Shown here: piece by piece, positions 1 to 7,653 of the stretch
Position numbering within the stretch: the first letter of the stretch is position 1
Layout of the letters: every line of letters begins with the position of its first letter
Assembly: GCA_023404705.1 (NCBI GenBank)
Contig: JAEYAU010000033.1
Coordinates: forward strand, 1-30,903
Reading direction: 5' to 3'
DNA length: 30,903 nt
Origin: Pseudomonadota bacterium
GTDB lineage: Bacteria; Pseudomonadota; Alphaproteobacteria; Rhizobiales; Xanthobacteraceae
Translations under genes and position numbers: made by a program
Notes under the pieces: generated by a model
Database searches by the model: none
What the model was told of the DNA's origin: nothing
The model's input: only the letters and a program-made list of their open reading frames with translations

Positions 1-323
1 GTGCCGGCGAGGGCCCCGCGGCCCGCGCTGGTGGGCGCGAAGACGGCCCAGACCATGCGGCCGCCCGCGGTCGCGCCGACGTCAAGGCCGAGCCGCGTGA
101 CCGCCCCGCTATAGACCTCGCGGCGTCCGCCGCGCGACGGCGTGTAGATGCAACGCAGCGAGCGCTGCGAGCCGACGATCATGCCGACGCCGGGCGACAC
201 GTTGCAGGTCAAGGTGCCGACGCGCGCAGGCCGGCGCTGCGCTGCGGCCTCGTCGGGAAGCAGCGTGGCGGCGGCCATGAGCACGGCCGCGCCGGTCAGG
301 ACGCTCAAAGTCAGCTTTTTCAT
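1..323 (-). CDS. DUF992 family exported protein, C-terminus cut off by window edge
   Basis: The reverse strand reads a signal peptide (MKKLTLSVLTGAAVLMAAAT, then LLPDEAAA before QRRPAR) followed by RVGTLTCNVSPGVGMIVGSQ, a repeated basic and glycine-rich stretch, and YSGAVTRLGLDVGATAGG. This is the typical start of DUF992, a small periplasmic family of unknown function in Rhizobiales. About 107 codons are present; the family is usually about 160 residues, so the missing part lies beyond position 1. The start ATG (321-323) has a GGGGAG-type ribosome site a few bases upstream on its strand. It diverges from the histidine kinase, with a gap of about 100 bp. The exported location is inferred from the signal peptide; no activity can be assigned. 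Confidence 0.82.
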   Translation of the reverse strand, partial: MKKLTLSVLTGAAVLMAAATLLPDEAAAQRRPARVGTLTCNVSPGVGMIVGSQRSLRCIYTPSRGGRREVYSGAVTRLGLDVGATAGGRMVWAVFAPTSAGRGALAG

Positions 324-423
324 GGTGGTCTCCCCTGCTTTACAAACTCCGGGCGGAACAACGCGGCGCGGGGGTAAATAGTTCCTCCGGCGAACCGTCG
401 CCGCCCTGCGCGGTTGACGCAAC

Positions 424-1443
424 ATGCAGCACCTGTTCGTACGCCTGCTCGCTGTCCGCCGGCTTCCGGTCGGGGTCCGCTATGCCTCGACCACGTTGCT
501 GGTTCTGGCCGGGTTCGCGACGCGATGGGCGCTGTCGGATTCGCTGACCGCCGTGCCGTTTCTGTTGTTCTTTCCCGCGATCATCCTCGCGGCGCTGCTC
601 TTCAACCGCGGCAACGGGCTCTACGCCGTGGCCTTGAGCACGATTCTCGCGGTCTACTTCTTCATCGAGCCTGAACGCAGCTTTGCGATCACGCGCCCCG
701 GCGATCTCCTGTCGGTGGTGCTGTTCGTGGCGACCGGCTCCGTCACGGCCGTCATGATCGAGGCGCTGCACAAGGCGCTGGAAGACATCCGCGTCTCCCA
801 CGCGAGCCTCACGATCGCGCTCGAGGAGCTGCGCGAATCCGAGGCGCAGAAGGATTTCCTGATGCGGGAGCTCAGCCACCGCACCAAGAACGACCTCGCG
901 CTACTCTCGGGACTGCTGCACTTCCAGGCGCGCGATCTGCCGGATCCGGCCGCGAAGAGCATTCTCAGGGCTGCAGTGGATCGGATCCGCGTCATTGGCA
1001 ATGTCCACGGCCGGCTGACCCGCCGCGACAGCGCCCTGGTGGTCGACTCCGAGACATTTCTCAACGAGCTCGTCGAGGATCTGCGCACTGCCTTCGTCGG
1101 CGAGCGGCCGGTTGCCATCCAGGTGAAAGTCGAGAGCCATTCGATCGCGCAGGGCCGGGCGGTCGCGGTCGGCCTGATCGTAAACGAGCTCGTCACCAAC
1201 GCGATCAAGCATGCGTTTCCGGACGGACGCGCCGGCATCGTGGAGGTCGATTTCCGCCGCGAGGGCGGCGCGTTCTGCCTCGCGGTCGCGGATGACGGCG
1301 TCGGCATCAAGACGGAACATGCGTCCGGCAGCGGGCAGGGCCTGATCGGCATGCTGACCCGCCAGCTGCATGGTCAGCTCGACACCAGGCCGACTGCCAC
1401 TGGAACACGCTGCTTCGTCACGTTTCCCGTGGCAGAGCCCTGA
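424..1443 (+). CDS. Membrane sensor histidine kinase, DUF4118 plus HisKA_2/HATPase_c
   Basis: This 339-residue protein has about four hydrophobic membrane segments within residues 20-115, matching the DUF4118 membrane sensor domain of KdpD-like kinases, including the characteristic YFFIEPERSF stretch near residue 78. A short coiled linker (115-145) leads to the HisKA_2 dimerisation helix, LMRELSHRTKNDLALLSGLL, with the likely phosphoacceptor His152. The ATPase domain has the N box NELVTNAIKHAF (about 254-265), the G1 box DDGVGI (290-295) and the G2 region GQGLIGM (304-310). The SHRTKND form belongs to the HWE/HisKA_2 group, which in alphaproteobacteria often feeds general stress or light responses. 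No response regulator is adjacent, so the partner is unknown. The ATG lacks a strong Shine-Dalgarno sequence. Confidence 0.88.
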   Translation: MQHLFVRLLAVRRLPVGVRYASTTLLVLAGFATRWALSDSLTAVPFLLFFPAIILAALLFNRGNGLYAVALSTILAVYFFIEPERSFAITRPGDLLSVVLFVATGSVTAVMIEALHKALEDIRVSHASLTIALEELRESEAQKDFLMRELSHRTKNDLALLSGLLHFQARDLPDPAAKSILRAAVDRIRVIGNVHGRLTRRDSALVVDSETFLNELVEDLRTAFVGERPVAIQVKVESHSIAQGRAVAVGLIVNELVTNAIKHAFPDGRAGIVEVDFRREGGAFCLAVADDGVGIKTEHASGSGQGLIGMLTRQLHGQLDTRPTATGTRCFVTFPVAEP

Positions 1444-1683
1444 GAACAAACGTCTTGGCGAATATTGATTTTGCGGTGCGCCAAATTGCGTGCCGCGCGT
1501 CAGCCCGGCAATTTCGTTGTGGGGCGCATTCCCAAAACGAAATTGACCCTTATGTGACGAAGTGTCAGCATTCCTTACGCTTTAAGCCGTGCGACTCACA
1601 CCCTAGATGACCCCGGACGGTGTTATGGCCTTGGCGGGACCGCCGCTGCCCTGCACACTTGCTTCACCGGAGGCCACCGCGCG
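1444..1683. other. 240-bp intergenic region with two inverted repeats
   Basis: Between the kinase and the oxidoreductase lie two dyads. TTGGCG (1455-1460) is matched by CGCCAA (1479-1484). A stronger hairpin has arms ATTTCGTT (1511-1518) and AACGAAAT (1536-1543), plus an inner TGGG/CCCA pairing and a 7-nt loop. Neither is followed by a T run, so a terminator call is weak; the second could be an operator for the oxidoreductase. The next gene's ribosome site is GGAGG at 1669-1673. No small ORF with a convincing start was seen. Confidence 0.45.
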
Positions 1684-4600
1684 ATGACACTTCCGAACGC
1701 GCTGCGAGACGTCACCCTCGACGACAAGTACGACCTGACCAAGGACCGGGTGTTCGTCACCGGCTATCAGGCGCTGATCCGCCTGACCCTGATGCAGAAG
1801 GAGCGCGACCGGCGCGCCGGGCACAATACGGCAGGCTACATCTCGGGCTATCGCGGCTCCCCACTCGGTGGGCTCGACCAGCAGTTCCAGCGCGCCCAGC
1901 GCTGGCTCGACCGCTACGACGTCGTGTTTCAGCCCGGCCTCAATGAGGACCTCGCCGCCACCGCGATCTGGGGCACCCAGCAGGCGGAGCTGCGCGGCGA
2001 GGGCAAGTACGACGGCGTCTACGGCATGTGGTACGGCAAGGGCCCGGGCGTCGACCGCACGGGCGACGTCTTCCGCCACGCCAATTTCGCCGGCACCGCC
2101 CGGCTCGGCGGCGTGCTCGCCCTGATGGGCGATGACCACACGGCCGAGTCCTCGACCACGGCGCACCAGTCCGAATTCCATTTCGTCGACGTGATGATCC
2201 CGATCCTGAACCCGGCCGGCGTTCAGGAGATCATCGACTACGGCCTCTATGGCTGGGCCATGTCGCGCTTCTGCGGCGCGTGGGTCGCGCTCAAATGCAT
2301 GCACGAGACCGTGGAGTCGACCGGCGTGGTCGAGGGCGGCCTCGACCGCGTGAAGATCATCACGCCGGACGACTTCCAGATGCCCGAGGGCGGGCTCAAC
2401 ATCCGCCTCAACGACTCCATCCTCGGCATGGAGGCGCGGCTGCACGACTACAAGCGCGACGCGATGCTCGCCTTCGTGCGCGCCAACAAGATCAACCGCT
2501 ACATCACGTCGGGCGGGCGCACGCCGCGCATCGGCATCATCACGGTCGGCAAGAGCTATCTCGACGTGCGCCAGGCGCTCGACGAGCTCGGCATCGACGA
2601 GGTCCGCTGCAACGATCTCGGCCTGCGCCTCTACAAGGTCGGCTGCCCCTGGCCGCTGAGCCAGCGCGAGCTCAAGGAATTCGCCGACGGGCTCGACCTC
2701 GTCATCGTCGTCGAAGAGAAGCGCTCGCTCATCGAAGTGCAGGTGCGTGAGGAGCTCTACGGCACCGCGAACCAGCCGGTGGTCATCGGCAAGCGGGACG
2801 AGCAGGGCAACTGGCTCTTTCCCGTGAAGGGCGCGCTCGATCCGAACGACATCGCGATCTGCATCGGCGAGCGGCTGCTGCAGCGCGGGCACAATGACGA
2901 CATCGCGGGGCGCGTCGCGCGGCTGAAGAACGCGCAGCGCGCGCTTGCCGAGGTGCAGGACGTCGCGCAGCGCATTCCCTATTTCTGCTCGGGCTGTCCG
3001 CACAACTCTTCGACCGTGGTGCCGGAAGGCATGCGCGCCTATGCGGGCATCGGTTGCCACTTCATGTCGCAGTGGATGAACCGCAACACGCTGGGCTACA
3101 CCCAGATGGGCGGCGAGGGCGCGAACTGGATCGGCGAGGCGCCGTTCTCCAAGCGCAATCACGTGTTCCAGAATCTCGGCGACGGCACCTACAATCACTC
3201 GGGCTATCTCGCGATCCGGGCTGCTATCGCAGCTGGAGTCAACATCACCTACAAGATCCTGTTCAACGACGCGGTCGCGATGACGGGCGGCCAGCGCAAT
3301 GACGGCGGCCTGACGCCGGACATGATCGCGCGGCAGGTCGCGGCCGAGGGCGTGAAGAAGGTGGTCGTCGTCACGGACGAGCCCTGGAAATATCCGTCCA
3401 ATACCGCGTGGCCGGCCGGCACCACGATTCATCATCGCGACGACCTCATGAGCGTGCAGGCTTCGCTCGCCGATATCCCGGGCGTCACCGCGCTGATCTA
3501 CGATCAGACCTGCGCGGCCGAGAAGCGCCGGCGCCGCAAGCGCGGCCAGTTCCCGGATCCGGACAAGCGCGTGCTGATCAACGAGCTCGTCTGCGAGGGC
3601 TGCGGCGACTGCGGCGTGAAGTCGAACTGCGTCTCCGTGCAGCCGCTCGCGACCGAGTGGGGGCGCAAGCGCACCATCGACCAGACGAGCTGCAACAAGG
3701 ACTTCTCCTGCGTAAAGGGCTTCTGCCCATCATTCGTGACGGTCGAGGGCGCAAAGCTGAAGAAGGGCAAGGTGGTCGAAGCCGGCGCCGATCTGCCCGC
3801 ACTGCCAGATCCCGTGCTCCCGCGCGTCGAGCCGGGCGGACGGCCCTACAGCATCATCGTTACGGGCGTGGGCGGCACCGGCATCGTCACGGTGGGCGGC
3901 GTGCTCGGCATGGCGGCGCACCTGGAAGGCAAGGGCATCGGCATCATCGACCAGGCGGGCCTCGCGCAGAAGGGCGGCGCGGTCTACAGCCACATCCGCA
4001 TCGCGGGCGCGCCAGAGGACATCCACGCGATCCGCGTCGCGGCCGCGAGCTGCGATCTGGTCCTCGGTGGCGACATGGTGGTGGTCGGCACCAAGAAGGT
4101 GCTCGCGGCCCTGAAGGCCGACAGGACCCGCGTGGTGCTCAACACGGCCGAGATCCTGCCGGGCGACTTCACGCGCAATGCGGACTTCTCGCTGCCGACC
4201 GAACGGCTCAAGCGCACGATCGCGGGTGTCGCGGGTCACGACAACACGCATTTCGTCGCCGCGACGCGGCTCGCCAACACGCTGCTCGGCAACTCGGTCG
4301 GCGCCAATATCTTCCTGGTTGGCTATGCGTATCAGCTCGGCGCGCTGCCGCTCTCGGCGGACGCGATCGAGCGCGCGATCGAGCTCAATGGCGAAGCCGT
4401 GCCGATGAACATCGCGGCCTTCCGCTGGGGCCGCCGCGCCGCCGTGGACCAGGCTGCGGTCGAGGCCATGGCGAAGCCGCCGGCCGCGAGCGATGCGCGT
4501 CGGCTCTCCGAGACCACCGACGAAATGATCGCGCGCCGTGTCGCGTTCCTGACCGACTATCAGAATGCCGACTATGCGGCGCGCTACCGCGGCTGGGTCG

Positions 4601-5175
4601 AGAAGGTGCGGGCCGCCGAGGCCGCCAAGGCGCCGGGCAAGAGCGGGCTGACCGAGGCGGTCGCGCGCTATCTGTTCAAGCTGATGGCCTACAAGGACGA
4701 GTACGAGGTCGCACGCCTCTACACGAACGGAAATTTCGAGCAGCAGCTCAAGAACGAGCTCGCGGGCGACAATCTGCGGCTCAAGGTGCATCTCGCGCCG
4801 CCGCTGCTTGCGCGCAAGGACAAGGCGACCGGCCTGCCGCGCAAGATGACGTTCGGCCCGTGGATCTTCACGGCCTTCCGTCTGCTCGCGCGCATGAAGG
4901 GGCTGCGCGGCACCGCTTTCGATCCGTTCGGCTATACGCATGAGCGCAAGACCGAGCGGCAACTGGTGCGGGATTACGAGGCGCTGCTCGAAGAGATCAT
5001 CGCGCGGCTGACGCCTGAGAACCACAGCGTGGCGGTCGGGCTCGCGAACATCCCGGAGAAGATCCGCGGCTTCGGCCACGTGAAGGCGGCCTTCCTGAAG
5101 ACCGCCAAAGCCGACGAGGCCGCGCTGCTGGAGCAGTTCCGCACCGGCGCGCCGATGTTGCGCGCCGCGGAGTAG
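1684..5175 (+). CDS. Indolepyruvate ferredoxin oxidoreductase family protein (fused alpha/beta-type subunits)
   Basis: This 1163-residue protein is the single-chain form of 2-oxoacid:ferredoxin oxidoreductase, which decarboxylates aryl- or alkyl-2-oxoacids (indolepyruvate, phenylpyruvate and similar) to acyl-CoA using thiamine diphosphate and iron-sulfur clusters. In order it shows an N-terminal pyrimidine-binding-like region, the cysteine pair YFCSGCPHNSST (433-444), the ThDP/Mg motif GDGTYNHSG (499-507) with ND downstream, ferredoxin-like cysteines CEGCGDC (637-643) with C649, C670, C676 and C681, and the gamma-domain loop GVGGTGIVTVGG (728-739). Its length fits proteobacterial members. The ATG is preceded by GGAGG about 10 bp upstream. 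It ends 7 bp from the convergent DUF898 gene. The substrate is not visible from sequence; aromatic amino-acid breakdown is the usual inference. Confidence 0.92.
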   Translation: MTLPNALRDVTLDDKYDLTKDRVFVTGYQALIRLTLMQKERDRRAGHNTAGYISGYRGSPLGGLDQQFQRAQRWLDRYDVVFQPGLNEDLAATAIWGTQQAELRGEGKYDGVYGMWYGKGPGVDRTGDVFRHANFAGTARLGGVLALMGDDHTAESSTTAHQSEFHFVDVMIPILNPAGVQEIIDYGLYGWAMSRFCGAWVALKCMHETVESTGVVEGGLDRVKIITPDDFQMPEGGLNIRLNDSILGMEARLHDYKRDAMLAFVRANKINRYITSGGRTPRIGIITVGKSYLDVRQALDELGIDEVRCNDLGLRLYKVGCPWPLSQRELKEFADGLDLVIVVEEKRSLIEVQVREELYGTANQPVVIGKRDEQGNWLFPVKGALDPNDIAICIGERLLQRGHNDDIAGRVARLKNAQRALAEVQDVAQRIPYFCSGCPHNSSTVVPEGMRAYAGIGCHFMSQWMNRNTLGYTQMGGEGANWIGEAPFSKRNHVFQNLGDGTYNHSGYLAIRAAIAAGVNITYKILFNDAVAMTGGQRNDGGLTPDMIARQVAAEGVKKVVVVTDEPWKYPSNTAWPAGTTIHHRDDLMSVQASLADIPGVTALIYDQTCAAEKRRRRKRGQFPDPDKRVLINELVCEGCGDCGVKSNCVSVQPLATEWGRKRTIDQTSCNKDFSCVKGFCPSFVTVEGAKLKKGKVVEAGADLPALPDPVLPRVEPGGRPYSIIVTGVGGTGIVTVGGVLGMAAHLEGKGIGIIDQAGLAQKGGAVYSHIRIAGAPEDIHAIRVAAASCDLVLGGDMVVVGTKKVLAALKADRTRVVLNTAEILPGDFTRNADFSLPTERLKRTIAGVAGHDNTHFVAATRLANTLLGNSVGANIFLVGYAYQLGALPLSADAIERAIELNGEAVPMNIAAFRWGRRAAVDQAAVEAMAKPPAASDARRLSETTDEMIARRVAFLTDYQNADYAARYRGWVEKVRAAEAAKAPGKSGLTEAVARYLFKLMAYKDEYEVARLYTNGNFEQQLKNELAGDNLRLKVHLAPPLLARKDKATGLPRKMTFGPWIFTAFRLLARMKGLRGTAFDPFGYTHERKTERQLVRDYEALLEEIIARLTPENHSVAVGLANIPEKIRGFGHVKAAFLKTAKADEAALLEQFRTGAPMLRAAE

Positions 5176-5196
5176 CTTCGCGTCAAGCCGCGAAGC
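5175..5196. terminator. Hairpin spanning the two convergent stop codons
   Basis: A perfect 8-bp stem GCTTCGCG (5175-5182) / CGCGAAGC (5189-5196) with a 6-nt loop covers the junction between the oxidoreductase stop and the DUF898 stop on the other strand. Its position suggests a shared bidirectional transcript end. Neither side has a T run, so intrinsic termination is unproven. Confidence 0.5.
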
Positions 5197-6361
5197 CGCT
5201 GAGCTCGAAGCTGTCGCCGAAGCCTTCGCCGACCGCGCTCACGAGACGCGTCTGCGCCCGCATGCTCTCGGCCTCGGCGATGTTGACGATGGTCGTCGAG
5301 GCCGTGACGGTGGCCCAGACGCCGCGCAGCAGGTGGATGCGGATGAAGGCGCCGGCGGTGAGCATCGCGGCCAGATAGCCGAAGCCAATCAAGCCGAGGA
5401 CCACATATTGAGGGGCGCCGGCGAGCACATTGCCGGATGCATCGTCAGTGCTGAGCACCATGAGCGAGATGCCCATCACGACGGCCACCCAGGCCACCAA
5501 GCCTGCGAACAGCAGAGCGCACCAGCCGACGGCCTTCCAGTAATGCTTCTCCAGCGCGCCGCGCGGCAGCGCCGACTCGAAGCGGACATTGCCGAGGCGC
5601 AGCCCGGCGAGCCACCAGCGCCATTCGGCGGCCTTGTAGGTCGCATAGCACGAGGCGAGGGCGAAGACCGCGCTCGGAGTCGTGAGGATCCAGAACGGCG
5701 TGAAGAAGAACAGGAAGGCGATGATCACGACCATCAGCGCGATCACGATCGGGCGCCAGGCCCGCGCGAGCAGATCGCCGCCGGTGCCGGCGAAGGTGCC
5801 CTGCAGCGTGCCGTAGGAGGTATTGCCGAGCTTGTAGCGCTCGAGCGCGGCCTTACGCCAGGGCAGCGCGACGCCGAGCGTCACCATCGCGAGCAGCGTC
5901 CAGCCGGCGTAGCGCGCCGCGTAGCCGAAGCCGGAGCCGCTCATGTTGAAGCGCATGCCGCGCCAGACGGTGCGCGAGAGCCGATAACGCAGCGCGCGAT
6001 AGCGCGCGAAGCGGGTGAACAGGAAGAAGAAGGCCACAAGCGGCAAGCTCGCCCAGTCCTGCCAGCTCTCGGCGATGACGCCGCCGTAGAAGTAGGCCAC
6101 ATAGAGCGGCGCCAGGATCGCGAGCGCGAACAGGAAGCCGACCAGCAGCTCCTTCGGCGTGCCGGTGTATTCGGCCGCATCGCCGTCGACCGCGGTGTTG
6201 GACCAGAGGTGCCGCCGCATGTCGGTGACGAGCCAGAAGCGATAGAAGCCGGCCGTCACCAGCTCGAGCATGGTGCCGCGCGCGACGAGGCGCTCGAATG
6301 TGCCGCGCTCGCCCGAGAAGGTGATGGGCTTTTCGGCGAGGAGAGGGCGTGGCTCGTGCAT
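5183..6361 (-). CDS. DUF898 (YjgN-like) integral membrane protein, second paralogue
   Basis: About 392 residues. After a short soluble start (MHEPRPLL), the protein has FSGERGTFERLV and then RGTMLELVTAGFYRFWLVTD, the hallmark DUF898 opening, followed by several hydrophobic segments and a second block with LPWRKAALERYKLGNTSYGT. DUF898 proteins are predicted polytopic inner-membrane proteins of unknown function. An in-frame ATG exists 13 codons upstream (6400), but the start at 6361 has GGGGAAG just upstream and aligns with the N-terminus of the paralogue at 7654-8859. It is last in a minus-strand series DUF898, M48, DUF898, separated from the peptidase by 127 bp that include a small hairpin. 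Confidence 0.85.
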   Translation of the reverse strand: MHEPRPLLAEKPITFSGERGTFERLVARGTMLELVTAGFYRFWLVTDMRRHLWSNTAVDGDAAEYTGTPKELLVGFLFALAILAPLYVAYFYGGVIAESWQDWASLPLVAFFFLFTRFARYRALRYRLSRTVWRGMRFNMSGSGFGYAARYAGWTLLAMVTLGVALPWRKAALERYKLGNTSYGTLQGTFAGTGGDLLARAWRPIVIALMVVIIAFLFFFTPFWILTTPSAVFALASCYATYKAAEWRWWLAGLRLGNVRFESALPRGALEKHYWKAVGWCALLFAGLVAWVAVVMGISLMVLSTDDASGNVLAGAPQYVVLGLIGFGYLAAMLTAGAFIRIHLLRGVWATVTASTTIVNIAEAESMRAQTRLVSAVGEGFGDSFELSGFAA

Positions 6362-6442
6362 GGGGCTTCCCCTGCGGCGCGACCGCATCGGCGCGCCCAT
6401 GATCCTTGGTCGCCAGGACGGGACCCGACGTTCAAGTTCCGC

Positions 6443-6462
6443 CCGCGCATCCGCATGCGCGG
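6443..6462 (-). other. Intergenic hairpin between peptidase and second DUF898 gene
   Basis: A perfect 8-bp stem CCGCGCAT (6443-6450) / ATGCGCGG (6455-6462) closes a 4-nt loop in the 127-bp gap. There is no T run on the minus strand, so it is more likely an RNA processing or stability element, or a weak attenuator, than a full terminator. Confidence 0.4.
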
Positions 6463-6488
6463 CAGGTCAAGCGAAGTGCTGGATAGAC

Positions 6489-7652
6489 CTAGCGTTTCTT
6501 GCGCGCAGGCGCGCCCGTTTCGCCGGTGACGTTGCAGATGTTTTTCAGCGCTTTCCACTGCTCGCCCGTCAGCAGCTCGGTGCCGGTAACGGGCCGCTCC
6601 GCCTTGCGCATCACGTCGAGCCGCTCCTCGGACAGCGGGTGGCTGGCGACGATCGTCAGGCCATTCTTCTGGGCGCCGGTAACCCGGAAGAGCAACTCGC
6701 CCATGGGACGCGGCGAGCGGCCGAGCTTGTGCATGGTGTCGATCATGAAGGCATCGGCGGCCCGCTCGTCCTCGCGCGAATGGGACGACTCGAGGATGGA
6801 TCGCGTGGCGAAGATCACCGCGCTGCCGCCCATCACGTCGCCGAACAGCAGCCCGAACAGGAACGAGGTGCCGCCGGTCTGAATGATCCTGCGCAGATTG
6901 TCCCGGTGGTGCACGTGGCCGAGCTCGTGCGCGATCACGCCGGCGACCTCGTCCACATTCTCGGCGCGCTTGAGCAGGCCGTCGAACAGGTAGATCTTGC
7001 CGCCGGGCAGCGCGAATGCGTTGGCGATCGAGGAAGAGAGGACGTGCGCATCGAACGGCAGCTCGAGGCCGCCCGCCTGCTTGACCTTGTCGACCAATAG
7101 CGTGAAGGCCGCCTGGCCTTCGGGACTGTCGCAGATCTTGCCGCCCGTCATCGTGCGCACCTGCCGGTCGGCCGCGACGCCGATGCGCTCTTCGACGCTG
7201 GCCGGAATGATCGGCGCGAGACGGTCGGCGATCAGCGGAATGCCGAACACCGCGATCCCGACAATCGAGCACGCGGCGGCGACCGACCAGAACACGATAC
7301 GCCAGGCTGCGGTCGTACCGCCGCGGTCGGCGTCGAGGCTCGGACAGCGCGCCGTCACGTCGGCCGCGATCGCGGGATCCGCGATCTCGAGCCGCGCCAG
7401 CGGCAGGGCCGAGGTGCTGCTGAGGCGGAGCGTGCCGGGGGCTGCATCGACGCGGCGAATATCCGGGAAGTGCCAGGTTGCTGCGACGTCGCCGTTCTCG
7501 ATGATCTCGAGCTCGGCGCCGAGGCGCAGCGTCACGCGGCGCTTGCGGTTGCTCGTGCCGTCGAAATAGACCGCGTCGGTCCGTTTCTCGACGGGCGACG
7601 CGGGGTAGGCCGGCTGCGCGGCGTCGTGAGCTTCGAGGATCGGTTCGGTCAC
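6489..7652 (-). CDS. M48 family zinc metallopeptidase, membrane-anchored
   Basis: A 387-residue protein read from a GTG at 7652. Residues about 25-105 form an N-terminal beta-rich soluble domain with a YFDGTSNRKRRV motif, residues 117-141 form one membrane segment, and the C-terminal half is an M48 peptidase with the zinc motif HELGH (242-246). The downstream helix SREDERAADAF (292-302) supplies the third ligand Glu. This organisation matches the M48 proteins related to HtpX and BepA/Oma1 that act in envelope protein quality control. The GTG is chosen because it lies one base after the TGA of the upstream DUF898 gene (TGA-C-GTG), implying translational coupling. Longer in-frame starts up to 7772 would run through that gene. 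The substrate is unknown. Confidence 0.88.
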   Translation of the reverse strand: MTEPILEAHDAAQPAYPASPVEKRTDAVYFDGTSNRKRRVTLRLGAELEIIENGDVAATWHFPDIRRVDAAPGTLRLSSTSALPLARLEIADPAIAADVTARCPSLDADRGGTTAAWRIVFWSVAAACSIVGIAVFGIPLIADRLAPIIPASVEERIGVAADRQVRTMTGGKICDSPEGQAAFTLLVDKVKQAGGLELPFDAHVLSSSIANAFALPGGKIYLFDGLLKRAENVDEVAGVIAHELGHVHHRDNLRRIIQTGGTSFLFGLLFGDVMGGSAVIFATRSILESSHSREDERAADAFMIDTMHKLGRSPRPMGELLFRVTGAQKNGLTIVASHPLSEERLDVMRKAERPVTGTELLTGEQWKALKNICNVTGETGAPARKKR

Positions 7653-7653
7653 G

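Noticed and set aside
1543..1571. TTGACC box as a promoter for the oxidoreductase gene
   Set aside because: At 17-bp spacing the -10 position reads CAGCAT, too poor to call a promoter.
1603..3435. 610-codon minus-strand open frame opposite the oxidoreductase gene
   Set aside because: It is rich in Arg, Ala, His and Asp with no recognisable motif, mirrors a gene with clear domains, and arises from high GC third-position bias.
3730..5079. 449-codon minus-strand frame opposite the oxidoreductase 3' half
   Set aside because: Same composition bias and no domain; the plus-strand gene explains the region.
5333..6529. 398-codon plus-strand frame over the second DUF898 gene
   Set aside because: Low-complexity Glu/Arg/Gly/Ala peptide with no motif, opposite a gene with the DUF898 signature.
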